This document shows, in pieces, positions 42,427 through 50,584 of a stretch of 50,584 nt of DNA. The stretch's first letter is position 1. Each line of letters starts with the position of its first letter. The stretch is taken from NCBI RefSeq assembly GCF_008973715.1, contig NZ_WBOL01000018.1, forward strand, positions 1-50,584, written 5' to 3'. The notes below the pieces were generated by a model. The model was not told where the DNA came from, ran no database searches, and saw nothing but the letters and a program-made list of their open reading frames with translations. This DNA is from Nitrincola schmidtii. Its GTDB lineage: Bacteria; Pseudomonadota; Gammaproteobacteria; Pseudomonadales; Balneatricaceae. The position numbers and the translations under genes are program-made.

Positions 42427-44520
42427 TTAGCTTCTACCAGATCCCCATGGATCATTGTTCTTAGGCTCATTCCATGGATTAGAATTCTTAGGCTCATCAT
42501 CCTTCGGCGTGCTATCAACATCCTCTTCTGCTGGACGCAAATCAGATGAATCAGGAGATGAATTGTCTGCATCATCGACGACAGGCATATCCTTATCTGG
42601 AGTTCTACCTATATCAGACTTTTCATCTTCATTGGCTTCAGCTGCTTTAGCTGCTTCTTCAGCCTTAGCTGCATCCTTAGCTGCATCATCCTGCCATCCT
42701 TCTGGAGCACTAACTTCTTGACGCGCCATTAATTCATCTAACTGTTTCGAACCAATGGTTTCATACTTCATTAGTGCTTCAGTCATGGAATCAAGAATAT
42801 CGCGATTATCTGTCAGGATTTTGTAAGCTCGCTGATAGCAATCATCAATAATTTGCTTCACTTCAGCATCAATTAAACGCTGAGTTTCTTCAGACTTAGG
42901 CTTAGAACCGCCGCCCATGCCACGACCAAATGGATCATCATCTTCTTCAGCATACAGAAGCGGACCTAATGATTCGCTTAAACCCCACTTAGTCACCATA
43001 TTACGTGCCAACATGGTTGCGCGCTGAATATCGTTAGAGGCACCGGTAGTCACACCATCCTTCCCTAAAGTCATCTCTTCTGCAATTCGACCACCATAAA
43101 GTGAACAAATTTGAGAAAGAATACCCTGACGACTGTGGCTGTAACGATCTTCCGCAGGCAGGAACATAGTCACACCCAGTGCACGACCACGAGGAATAAT
43201 GGAAACTTTGTAAACAGGGTCGTGATCTGGAACTAGACGTCCAACAATGGCATGACCAGATTCATGGTAAGCCGTATTCAAGCGCTCCTTGTAAGACATC
43301 ACCATAGAGCGGCGCTCAGCACCCATCATGATTTTGTCTTTCGCTTTCTCGAACTCGTCCATACCAACAGTTCGCTTACCAAATCTGGCAGCAAATAGAG
43401 CCGCTTCGTTTACCAGGTTAGCTAAATCTGCACCAGAGAAACCTGGGGTTCCACGAGCAATCAAATCAGATCTAACATCATCACCTAGCGGTACTTTGCG
43501 CATGTGAACTTTCAGAATTTGATCACGACCACGAATGTCAGGCAGACCTACGTGAACCTGTCTATCAAAGCGACCTGGACGAAGAAGAGCTGGGTCAAGA
43601 ACGTCTGGACGGTTAGTCGCTGCGATAACGATGATACCTTCTGTTCCTTCAAAACCATCCATTTCAACAAGCAACTGGTTCAGTGTTTGCTCACGCTCAT
43701 CATTACCACCACCAAGACCAACGCCACGGCTACGACCCACCGCATCAATCTCATCGATAAAAATAATACAGGGCGCATGTTTTTTAGCTTGATCAAACAT
43801 GTCACGTACACGGGATGCACCGACACCCACAAACATCTCTACGAAATCAGAACCAGAGATGCTAAAGAACGGAACCTTAGCTTCACCAGCAATGGCTTTC
43901 GCAAGCAGAGTTTTACCCGTACCAGGCGAACCCGCCATCAAAATACCGCGCGGTATGTGGCCACCTAAGCGCTGAAACTTCCCAGGATCACGAAGATAAT
44001 CGACCAGCTCAGCAACTTCTTCCTTAGCTTCCTCAACACCCGCTACATCGGCAAAGGTGGTTTTAATCTGATCTTCGCTCATCATGCGTGCCTTGGACTT
44101 ACCAAAGGACATGGGGCCACCCTTACCACCGGCACCACCTTGCATTTGACGCATAAAGAACATAAAGATCGCAATGATGATCAAGATCGGGAAGGCTGCA
44201 ACAAGCAACTGGGTCCAAATGCTTTGGCCTTCAGGCTGTTTACCTTCAATAGCTACATTATTAGCAAGCAGATCATCAATCAACTTGGGATCTTGGACAG
44301 CAGGGCGGATAGTCGTAAAGCTTTCACCTGTTTGGCGCTGACCTGTGATGGTGAACCCATCAATCAAGACGCTCGAGACACGACCTGCTTGAACTTCTTC
44401 AACAAACTCAGAATAGGTCAATTTACCTAATTGAGGTTCGCTACTGAAGTTATTAAATATTGTTAATAGTACGGCTGCTATGACTAGCCACAATACTAAA
44501 TTTTTTGCCATATCGTTCAA
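42427..44520 (-). CDS. ftsH: ATP-dependent zinc metalloprotease FtsH
   Basis: Membrane-anchored AAA+ protease that degrades LpxC, sigma-32 and damaged membrane proteins. The 697-residue product has two membrane helices (about 7-24 and 103-123), Walker A GSPGTGKT at 197-204, Walker B FIDE at 254-257, and the zinc motif HESGH (His419, Glu420, His423). The start is a TTG with GAGGAT seven bases before it; an ATG three codons later is the alternative. The C-terminal tail from about 612 is long, acidic and Pro/Asn-rich, ending with two related NPW/DPW units. rlmE, normally upstream, is absent. Confidence 0.96.
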   Translation of the reverse strand: MNDMAKNLVLWLVIAAVLLTIFNNFSSEPQLGKLTYSEFVEEVQAGRVSSVLIDGFTITGQRQTGESFTTIRPAVQDPKLIDDLLANNVAIEGKQPEGQSIWTQLLVAAFPILIIIAIFMFFMRQMQGGAGGKGGPMSFGKSKARMMSEDQIKTTFADVAGVEEAKEEVAELVDYLRDPGKFQRLGGHIPRGILMAGSPGTGKTLLAKAIAGEAKVPFFSISGSDFVEMFVGVGASRVRDMFDQAKKHAPCIIFIDEIDAVGRSRGVGLGGGNDEREQTLNQLLVEMDGFEGTEGIIVIAATNRPDVLDPALLRPGRFDRQVHVGLPDIRGRDQILKVHMRKVPLGDDVRSDLIARGTPGFSGADLANLVNEAALFAARFGKRTVGMDEFEKAKDKIMMGAERRSMVMSYKERLNTAYHESGHAIVGRLVPDHDPVYKVSIIPRGRALGVTMFLPAEDRYSHSRQGILSQICSLYGGRIAEEMTLGKDGVTTGASNDIQRATMLARNMVTKWGLSESLGPLLYAEEDDDPFGRGMGGGSKPKSEETQRLIDAEVKQIIDDCYQRAYKILTDNRDILDSMTEALMKYETIGSKQLDELMARQEVSAPEGWQDDAAKDAAKAEEAAKAAEANEDEKSDIGRTPDKDMPVVDDADNSSPDSSDLRPAEEDVDSTPKDDEPKNSNPWNEPKNNDPWGSGRS

Positions 44521-44932
44521 AGGTACATCCTCAGCTTTACTTAACTTTATGACCGGTCGGTCATGATACCACAGCCACTACTTTCTGCTTGAATCTTTGT
44601 CTTGATAAAATTTATCGGATTAATAGCGGATGGCTAACTTAACCCTTATTAAAGACTACTTAGCTCAAAATATACTGAAATTCTGAGTGAGCTTACCTAT
44701 TCTTATACAAGGTATCTCTCTGACCCACAATTTCGTTTACAGTTCCTCTTACGCTAAGCACACCTCTAGAGATCAAGATTTTTTTTGTTTCGATCAATCC
44801 CACAAACCGCTATCTTTCTAAACGATACATGACTAACAGATCAGTTATCGCTACTAACAGCTTCAAGCCTCATGTAAAATCTAACTTATCTTACATATCG
44901 GCAAACTCTATAAACAAGGTAGCTATTTTAAT
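44521..44932. other. 412-bp gap between ftsH and yhbY; rlmE absent
   Basis: This divergent gap holds no reading frame of useful size. In E. coli and Pseudomonas the ftsH transcript begins with rlmE (ftsJ), about 620 bases, exactly here. I looked for its conserved segments (YRSRAAYKL, GAAPGGWSQ, DMAPN) in all frames of the gap and saw none, not even as a remnant. The region should hold the ftsH and yhbY promoters. Confidence 0.75.
44549..44569 (-). promoter_or_regulatory. candidate ftsH promoter with operator-like inverted repeat
   Basis: On the minus strand an extended -10, TGG-TATCAT (44563-44568), is followed by ATGACC-GACC-GGTCAT (44549-44564), an inverted repeat covering the likely start site. 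The arms resemble operators of TetR-family regulators in general shape, but no specific regulator is recognised. No clear -35 is seen. Confidence 0.35.
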
Positions 44933-45241
44933 ATGAGCTTAACCCCTGAGCAAAAAAAGCGCTTTCGTACGCTAGGCCACCATCTTAACCCAATCATCAT
45001 GGTTGCGGGTAATGGCTTAAGCGAAAACATTCAACTCGAAACCGACAGAGCTCTCGCAGATCACGAACTTATCAAAGTTAAGTTTTCAGTGGGTGACCGT
45101 GAATTAAAGCGAGAACTGATTAAAGAACTGTGCCAAATCGTTGAAGCAACATTGGTTCAGGAGATCGGCAACATTGCTTTACTCTATCGTAAAAGTGACA
45201 ACCCAGATCCAAAATTATCGAACCTACTCCGCCTTAAATAA
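44933..45241 (+). CDS. yhbY: YhbY, CRM-domain ribosome-assembly RNA-binding protein
   Basis: A 102-residue single CRS1/YhbY (CRM) domain protein associated with pre-50S particles. It starts MSLTPEQKKRFRTLGHHL and has the AGNGLSENI loop (the GxxG-type RNA contact) and IGNIALLYRKS. It is divergent from ftsH and convergent with greA, the conserved order. The two convergent genes share a strong bidirectional terminator. Confidence 0.93.
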   Translation: MSLTPEQKKRFRTLGHHLNPIIMVAGNGLSENIQLETDRALADHELIKVKFSVGDRELKRELIKELCQIVEATLVQEIGNIALLYRKSDNPDPKLSNLLRLK

Positions 45242-45272
45242 ATCATTTATCGTCTTCGCGGCCCTTATAACG

Positions 45273-45310
45273 AAAAACCACCGACTGAAAGATTGTCAGT
45301 CGGTGGCTTT
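45273..45310. terminator. bidirectional terminator between yhbY and greA
   Basis: CCACCGACTGA (45278-45288) pairs with TCAGTCGGTGG (45296-45306) around a 7-base loop. On the minus strand it is followed by TTTTT (for carAB-greA), and on the plus strand by CTTT (for yhbY). Confidence 0.9.
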
Positions 45311-45338
45311 AAGCGCCAATGCAATAAATGCACTACTC

Positions 45339-45812
45339 TTAATGCTGTACTTCAGTAATCTCGTACTCGGCAACACCACTAGGCGTGTTAACCGTAGCGA
45401 TGTCACCCTCTTCTTTTCCTATCAGACTACGAGCAATGGGTGAGTTGACCGATATTTTGCGTGCCTTAATATCTGCTTCATCATCTCCCACTATCTGATA
45501 GCGTACAGTTTCATCCGTATCTAAGTTGATCAACTCAACTGTGACGCCAAAGATAACTTTGCCCGTGTGAGGAATTTTGCTCACATCAATGACTTGTGCC
45601 TGAGATAATTTGTACTCAAGTTCGCGAATACGACCTTCGATAAAGCCTTGCTGCTCGCGCGCTGCATGATATTCCGCATTTTCTTTTAGGTCACCATGCG
45701 CTCGCGCTTCAGCTATATCAGCGATAACTTTAGGGCGGTCCTTTGTTTTAAGCCGCTCTAATTCCTGTCTCAGACTTGCCTCACCAGCAACCGTCATGGG
45801 AACTCGACTCAT
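45339..45812 (-). CDS. greA: transcription elongation factor GreA
   Basis: Rescues backtracked RNA polymerase by stimulating transcript cleavage through the secondary channel, the site DksA also uses. The 157-residue protein has a coiled coil with the tip acidic pair in [18 protein letters not shown] and a C-terminal FKBP-like domain ending [14 protein letters not shown]. It overlaps carB by four bases, so it is translated as the third gene of carA-carB-greA. Confidence 0.97.
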   Translation of the reverse strand: MSRVPMTVAGEASLRQELERLKTKDRPKVIADIAEARAHGDLKENAEYHAAREQQGFIEGRIRELEYKLSQAQVIDVSKIPHTGKVIFGVTVELINLDTDETVRYQIVGDDEADIKARKISVNSPIARSLIGKEEGDIATVNTPSGVAEYEITEVQH

Positions 45813-48800
45813 GAAAACACTCCTTTATGCAAGTCCTGCAAGCGGCGTACTATTTTTTCTTCGCCAAACTTCAACGCTTCAGTAATCGCAACTGCACCCG
45901 CTAGAGTAGTGGTATACGGTACTTTATGCTGCAGCGCTGTACGACGAATAGCCGCTGAATCGGCAATGGCTTTACGACCTTCGGTCGTATTAATGACATA
46001 AGCCACTTCACCGTTCTTCATCACGTCAACAATATTAGGACGACCTTCCATCACTTTGTTAACACGCTCAACCTTTATGCCGTTGCTTTCAAGTAAGGTT
46101 GCCGTTCCTGATGTAGCAATCAGCGAGAAACCAAGCGCTGAGAGATCACGTGCAACTTCAACCGCACCGGCTTTATCAACATCACGAACTGATATAAAAG
46201 TTTTACCCTTGCTAGGCATCTTTTCACCTGCACCGAGCTGAGCTTTCATAAAGGCTTCACCGAAACTTTCACCGACACCCATCACTTCACCGGTAGATTT
46301 CATTTCTGGACCTAAAATTGGGTCAACGCCGGGGAACTTATTAAATGGGAACACCGCTTCCTTAACACTGAAGAAGGCAGGAATAATTTCTTTGGTGAAA
46401 CCTTGCTCTGTTAGCGATTTGCCAGTCATAACTAGTGCAGCAATCTTCGCTAGCGACACACCGATACACTTAGAAACAAAAGGCACGGTACGAGATGCAC
46501 GTGGATTCACCTCGATGACATAGATTTCACCATCTTGGTAGGCAAGCTGAACGTTCATTAGACCAACCACGCCTAACTCTAATGCCATTTTACGAACCAT
46601 CTCACGCATCGCATCTTGCACATCCGCCGCCAAACTATAGGGTGGCAAAGAACAAGCAGAGTCACCTGAGTGAACACCCGCTTGCTCGATATGCTGCATG
46701 ATAGCGCCGATCACTACAATTTCGCCGTCACACACTGCGTCGATATCTACTTCGACGGCGGCATTTAAGAAGTGATCCAGCAAAACGGGAGCATCGTTGG
46801 ATACCTTAACCGCATTTTGCATGTATTGACGCAGTTCAGATTCTTTATAGACGATCTCCATCGCTCTACCACCTAACACATAGGATGGACGAACGACGAG
46901 TGGATAGCCTATTTTACCTGCTTCGATAACGGCTTCTTCAAGACTGCGAACCGTCGCATTTTCAGGTTGCTTTAAACCCAAACGCTTAAGCATTTGCTGG
47001 AACTGTTCACGGTCTTCGGCACGATCGATCGACTCAGGCGAAGTGCCAATAATCGGAACACCGGCTTGCTCTAGTGCAACTGCCAACTTAAGCGGTGTTT
47101 GACCACCGTATTGAACTATGACGCCTTTAGGCTTTTCAACGTCAACGATTTCTAATACGTCTTCCAACGTAATCGGTTCGAAATAGAGTCGATCAGAGGT
47201 GTCGTAATCGGTTGAAACTGTCTCAGGGTTACAGTTAACCATGATCGTTTCAAAGCCATCTTCACGTGCCGCAAGTGCAGCATGAACACAACAGTAATCG
47301 AACTCAATACCTTGACCTATACGGTTTGGACCACCACCGATAACCATGATTTTTTCACGATCACTGGGGTTGGATTCGCACTCTTCTTCATAAGTAGAGT
47401 ACATATAAGCAGTATCAGTAGAGAACTCAGCCGCGCAAGTATCCACACGCTTAAAGACAGGGCGAATATTAAATGCATGACGCTGTTTGCGCAGTTGCTT
47501 TTCAGAGACACCCAGTAAAGTAGCAAGACGGGCATCCGAAAAACCTTTACGCTTTAGACGGAACATCTGTTCGGCAGTTAAATCAGACAACGCCATTTGA
47601 GAGACTTTATGCTCGTCTTTGATGATATCTTCGATTTGAACTAAGAACCAAGGATCAACACCAGAATAGCCATAAATCTCATCAACGCTCATACCTAAAC
47701 GGAAAGCATCACCGATGTACCAAATACGCTCACTGCCTGGTTGCTGTAGCTCACGGATAATGTCACTGCGTACATCTTCGGCATTAAGATCAATAATGGA
47801 ATCAAAACCTGTTGCGCCCACTTCTAGGCCACGAAGCGCTTTTTGCAACGACTCCTGCTGAGTACGGCCAATCGCCATCACTTCGCCAACAGACTTCATC
47901 TGAGTTGTCAGACGATCATTGGCCTGTGGGAACTTTTCAAACGTGAAACGAGGTATTTTCGTCACAACATAATCAATCGATGGCTCGAAAGAAGCGGGAG
48001 TTCGACCACCCGTAATCTCGTTCTGAAGCTCATCAAGGGTATAACCGACTGCCAGCTTTGCAGCAACTTTAGCGATAGGAAAGCCAGTCGCTTTAGAAGC
48101 CAGTGCGGATGAACGTGATACACGCGGGTTCATCTCAATAACGACCATACGACCGGTTTTCGGATCAACACCAAACTGGACGTTAGAACCACCCGTTTCT
48201 ACACCGATCTCACGCAAAACTGCCAAAGAAGCGTCACGCATGATCTGGTATTCTTTGTCAGTCAGAGTCTGAGCGGGTGCAACGGTGATACTGTCACCGG
48301 TATGAACACCCATGGCATCGAAGTTTTCAATAGAACAGATGATGATGCAGTTGTCCTTTTTATCACGGACAACTTCCATTTCGTATTCTTTCCAACCAAT
48401 CAAAGATTCGTCGATTAACAATTCTTTAGTTGGAGATAAATCTAAACCGCGTTCACAAATCTCAATGAACTCTTCACGGTTGTAGGCAATACCACCACCA
48501 GATCCACCCATGGTGAAAGACGGACGAATAATGGCCGGAAAACCGATAGAGTCAAGAACTTGTAACGCCTCTTCCATGCTATGAGCCATCGCTGAACGAG
48601 GACACTCAAGACCTATGTTTTTCATTGCTTTATCAAAGCGTTCACGGTCTTCAGCTTTATCAATCGCGTCTTGAGTCGCACCGATCATCTCAACACCGTA
48701 TTCGGCTAAGACGCCTTCACGGTCTAAATCTAATGCGCAGTTAAGGGCTGTTTGACCACCCATGGTTGGTAACAATGCATCAGGGCGCTCTTTTTCAATG

Positions 48801-49030
48801 ATTTTAGCAACTGTTTTCCACTGAATGGGCTCGATATAAGTTGCATCTGCCATCGATGGATCTGTCATAATCGTTGCTGGGTTAGAGTTAACAAGTATGA
48901 CTCTAAACCCTTCTTCTCTTAACGCTTTACATGCTTGAGCGCCAGAGTAATCAAACTCACATGCTTGCCCGATAACAATCGGACCGGCTCCTAGAATAAG
49001 GATACTTTTAATGTCTGTACGTTTTGGCAT
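45809..49030 (-). CDS. carB: carbamoyl-phosphate synthase large subunit
   Basis: Makes carbamoyl phosphate from bicarbonate, ammonia and two ATP, for pyrimidines and arginine. The 1073 residues match the E. coli length. The two ATP-grasp halves are visible ([19 protein letters not shown] and [18 protein letters not shown]), each with a FTMGGSGGG- or YVLGGRAM-type loop, and a C-terminal allosteric domain (about 935-1073, the site for UMP and ornithine effectors) follows. It lies 28 bases after carA and overlaps greA. Confidence 0.98.
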   Translation of the reverse strand: MPKRTDIKSILILGAGPIVIGQACEFDYSGAQACKALREEGFRVILVNSNPATIMTDPSMADATYIEPIQWKTVAKIIEKERPDALLPTMGGQTALNCALDLDREGVLAEYGVEMIGATQDAIDKAEDRERFDKAMKNIGLECPRSAMAHSMEEALQVLDSIGFPAIIRPSFTMGGSGGGIAYNREEFIEICERGLDLSPTKELLIDESLIGWKEYEMEVVRDKKDNCIIICSIENFDAMGVHTGDSITVAPAQTLTDKEYQIMRDASLAVLREIGVETGGSNVQFGVDPKTGRMVVIEMNPRVSRSSALASKATGFPIAKVAAKLAVGYTLDELQNEITGGRTPASFEPSIDYVVTKIPRFTFEKFPQANDRLTTQMKSVGEVMAIGRTQQESLQKALRGLEVGATGFDSIIDLNAEDVRSDIIRELQQPGSERIWYIGDAFRLGMSVDEIYGYSGVDPWFLVQIEDIIKDEHKVSQMALSDLTAEQMFRLKRKGFSDARLATLLGVSEKQLRKQRHAFNIRPVFKRVDTCAAEFSTDTAYMYSTYEEECESNPSDREKIMVIGGGPNRIGQGIEFDYCCVHAALAAREDGFETIMVNCNPETVSTDYDTSDRLYFEPITLEDVLEIVDVEKPKGVIVQYGGQTPLKLAVALEQAGVPIIGTSPESIDRAEDREQFQQMLKRLGLKQPENATVRSLEEAVIEAGKIGYPLVVRPSYVLGGRAMEIVYKESELRQYMQNAVKVSNDAPVLLDHFLNAAVEVDIDAVCDGEIVVIGAIMQHIEQAGVHSGDSACSLPPYSLAADVQDAMREMVRKMALELGVVGLMNVQLAYQDGEIYVIEVNPRASRTVPFVSKCIGVSLAKIAALVMTGKSLTEQGFTKEIIPAFFSVKEAVFPFNKFPGVDPILGPEMKSTGEVMGVGESFGEAFMKAQLGAGEKMPSKGKTFISVRDVDKAGAVEVARDLSALGFSLIATSGTATLLESNGIKVERVNKVMEGRPNIVDVMKNGEVAYVINTTEGRKAIADSAAIRRTALQHKVPYTTTLAGAVAITEALKFGEEKIVRRLQDLHKGVFS

Positions 49031-49058
49031 CAGTATTAACCAGTCTTAGTAATTCAGT

Positions 49059-50195
49059 TCAGGCTTGCTTACGGCTACGCATCATATCGATAAACTTATC
49101 GAACAACGGAGCTACGTCACGTGGACCTGGGCTAGCTTCAGGGTGCCCTTGGAAACTAAATGCCGGACAATCCGTGCGTTCAATTCCCTGTAAAGATCCA
49201 TCAAACAACGACTTATGCGTTGCTCTAAGAGTTGCAGGTAAGGTTATCTCTGCTACAGCGAAACCGTGGTTTTGGCTGGTAATCATCACTTGACCACTAT
49301 CAAGATCCTGTACCGGATGATTCGCACCATGATGTCCGAACTTCATCTTTTCTGTTTTAGCGCCGGAAGCCAATGCTAACAATTGATGTCCTAGGCAGAT
49401 ACCAAAAACAGGAATCTGTGTTTCAAGAATTGTTTTAATGGCACTAATTGCATAATCACAAGGCTCTGGATCACCTGGGCCATTAGAGAGAAACACACCA
49501 TCAGGTTGTAACGCCAATACGTCAGCAGCTGAAGTTTGCGCAGGCACAACCGTTAAACGGCAACCACGACTTGCTAGCATTCTTAAGATATTGTGCTTAA
49601 CACCAAAATCGTAAGCAACAACATGGAAAGATTGATCTTCATCTTCAAAAGTAGAAAAACCCTTACCGAGCGCCCACTCTCCCTGATTCCAAGCATACGT
49701 ATCTTCAGAAGTTGCTACTTTCGCGAGATCCATTCCTTTTAACCCAGGGAAGCCTTGTGCAAGTTCTACTGCTTTTTGCTCATCAATAGCGCCTGCCATA
49801 ATACAACCATTCTGCGCACCTTTTTCGCGAAGAATACGTGTTAAGCGACGTGTATCGATATCAGCAATACCAATAATGCCATTGCTAGCAAGATAAGTAT
49901 CAAGTGCTTGCTCAGAACGAAAGTTACTTGCCACTAATGGTAGATCTCGGATTACTAAACCAGCAGCCCAGATTTGATTCGACTCTTGGTCTTCGACGTT
50001 GACGCCGACATTACCTATATGTGGATAAGTTAATGTCACTATTTGACGACAGTAAGAAGGATCCGTAAGGATCTCTTGATAACCTGTCATAGACGTATTG
50101 AAAACAACCTCTCCGGTGGTTTCGCCGTCAGCGCCAATCGCAACCCCCTTGAATATTGTCCCATCTTCAAGGGCAAGAATGGCTGGTCGCGTCAA
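49059..50195 (-). CDS. carA: carbamoyl-phosphate synthase small subunit
   Basis: Glutaminase subunit that feeds ammonia to CarB. The 378-residue product starts [16 protein letters not shown] after the initiator and has the class I amidotransferase nucleophile in [10 protein letters not shown] (around residue 265) with the His-Glu pair in [11 protein letters not shown] place the start at the TTG (50193-50195) because GGGGAGG lies five bases upstream and the family begins here. An ATG at 50222 would put that ribosome site inside the gene. The leader carries a terminator that may be an attenuator. dapB, the usual upstream neighbour, is replaced by an rrn operon. Confidence 0.95.
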   Translation of the reverse strand: MTRPAILALEDGTIFKGVAIGADGETTGEVVFNTSMTGYQEILTDPSYCRQIVTLTYPHIGNVGVNVEDQESNQIWAAGLVIRDLPLVASNFRSEQALDTYLASNGIIGIADIDTRRLTRILREKGAQNGCIMAGAIDEQKAVELAQGFPGLKGMDLAKVATSEDTYAWNQGEWALGKGFSTFEDEDQSFHVVAYDFGVKHNILRMLASRGCRLTVVPAQTSAADVLALQPDGVFLSNGPGDPEPCDYAISAIKTILETQIPVFGICLGHQLLALASGAKTEKMKFGHHGANHPVQDLDSGQVMITSQNHGFAVAEITLPATLRATHKSLFDGSLQGIERTDCPAFSFQGHPEASPGPRDVAPLFDKFIDMMRSRKQA

Positions 50196-50257
50196 TGGAA
50201 CCTCCCCGCTTAAATGCTGCATGCTATTTGACTTTATCTGAAGTGATGATCAGTTGT

Positions 50258-50293
50258 AAAAAAGCGAGACACAGCCGAAGCCAGTCTCGCTTT
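50258..50293 (-). terminator. intrinsic terminator inside carA leader (candidate attenuator)
   Basis: On the minus strand, AAAGCGAGAC and GTCTCGCTTT form a perfect 10-base stem around a 13-base loop, followed by TTTTTT. It stands about 60 bases before the carA start and about 35 bases after the candidate promoter start. With no gene upstream except the already terminated rrn operon, it most likely cuts short carA transcripts. Pseudomonas carAB is reported to be controlled by leader attenuation. Confidence 0.75.
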
Positions 50294-50334
50294 CAAAATT
50301 ATGGATTTGCGGAAACTTCCGGCAAAACGACCTT

Positions 50335-50364
50335 ATTTTAGAGTAGAAGGACTCAATAGTCCAA
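50335..50364 (-). promoter_or_regulatory. candidate carAB promoter
   Basis: On the minus strand, TTGGAC (50359-50364), an 18-base spacer and TAAAAT (50335-50340). Transcription would begin near 50328 and run through the leader terminator. A 5-base-arm inverted repeat, GGACT-CAAT-AGTCC (50349-50362), overlaps the -35. No ArgR box is obvious. Confidence 0.5.
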
Positions 50365-50464
50365 TAGAGTTTTAACTGATAGGGATACTTGTGATTTAGA
50401 ACCGTTGCGCCTGATAAATAATAGGTGCTGTTTGAACAAACGCCTTTCCCATGCATTCACGCAT

Positions 50465-50495
50465 AAAAAAACCCCTGCCACGGAGTGACAAGGGT
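50465..50495 (-). terminator. rrn operon intrinsic terminator
   Basis: On the minus strand, ACCCTTGTCAC-TCC-GTGGCAGGGGT is an 11-base stem (two G-T pairs) with a 3-base loop followed by seven T. It starts about 15 bases past the 5S 3' end, the normal place for an rrn terminator. Confidence 0.93.
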
Positions 50496-50509
50496 TTCTT
50501 AGAATTAAG

Positions 50510-50584
50510 TGCCTGGCGATGACCTACTCTCACATGGGGAGACCCCACACTACCATCGGCGATGACGCGTTTCACTACTGAGTT
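50510..50584 (-). rRNA. rrf: 5S ribosomal RNA, 3' part (partial)
   Basis: Read on the minus strand, the sequence AACTCAGTAGTGAAACG...GATGGTAGTGTGGGG...AGAGTAGGTCATCGCCAGGCA is the 3' two-thirds of bacterial 5S rRNA. The gene runs off the right edge. It belongs to an rrn operon read leftward, the same direction as the 16S gene at the left edge. Confidence 0.95.

Noticed and set aside
43504-43968. A 154-codon plus-strand frame inside ftsH
   Set aside because: It is antisense to the highly conserved AAA+ domain of FtsH and has no ribosome site or family resemblance.
50250-50456. A 68-codon minus-strand frame upstream of carA
   Set aside because: It begins before the likely promoter and runs through the terminator; its composition does not look like a protein.

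Overview
The window is a stretch of core chromosome from a gammaproteobacterium of the Pseudomonadales/Oceanospirillales kind. By eye it is moderately A+T rich. The placement rests on gene order: tyrS directly beside a 16S gene, dksA-gluQ-cbrX-cbrA-cbrB-(sRNA)-pcnB-folK-panB-panC as in Pseudomonas, and the carAB-greA / yhbY / ftsH-folP-glmM-tpiA-secG-tRNA-Leu-tRNA-fMet-rimP-nusA-infB-rbfA-truB-rpsO-pnp order common to gammaproteobacteria. I cannot name the genus. Both ends lie in ribosomal RNA operons read leftward: the 5' end of a 16S gene at the left edge and the 3' part of a 5S gene at the right edge. The window is therefore the segment between two directly oriented rrn operons.

Left part (0.1-13 kb): the rrn leader with two tandem promoters and a boxA; tyrS; anmK; erpA and argC; hemL with a small membrane protein gene; mrcB (PBP1b) with a TPR lipoprotein gene that may encode its activator; a kinase-like/P-loop ATPase fusion gene; a small Rieske protein gene and an aminotransferase gene.

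Middle part (13-29.5 kb): dksA-gluQ-cbrX-cbrA-cbrB, then a 520-base gap. The gap holds GTTAC/GTAAC half-sites, a sigma-54 promoter and a CrcZ-like small RNA rich in AAnAAnAA (Hfq/Crc-binding) motifs. Next come pcnB (with an unusual N-terminal membrane segment), folK, panB, panC, an acetyl-CoA acetyltransferase, a duplicated pterin-synthase-like protein, rsuA, rsmC, a YciC-like membrane protein, and a polyhydroxybutyrate-depolymerase-family gene broken at both its start codon and its active-site histidine region.

Right part (29.5-50.6 kb): translation, RNA-decay and cell-envelope housekeeping genes on the minus strand. Several RNA control elements can be seen: a pnp leader hairpin, an rpsO terminator with a UUCG loop, paired terminators after the tRNAs, and a terminator inside the carA leader that looks like an attenuator. 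The gene rlmE, normally between yhbY and ftsH, is absent from its usual place.

The most interesting system is the CbrX/CbrA/CbrB-sigma54-CrcZ-like circuit, which would link a transporter-type sensor kinase to catabolite repression control through an Hfq/Crc-sequestering RNA. The rest is largely ordinary core genome.
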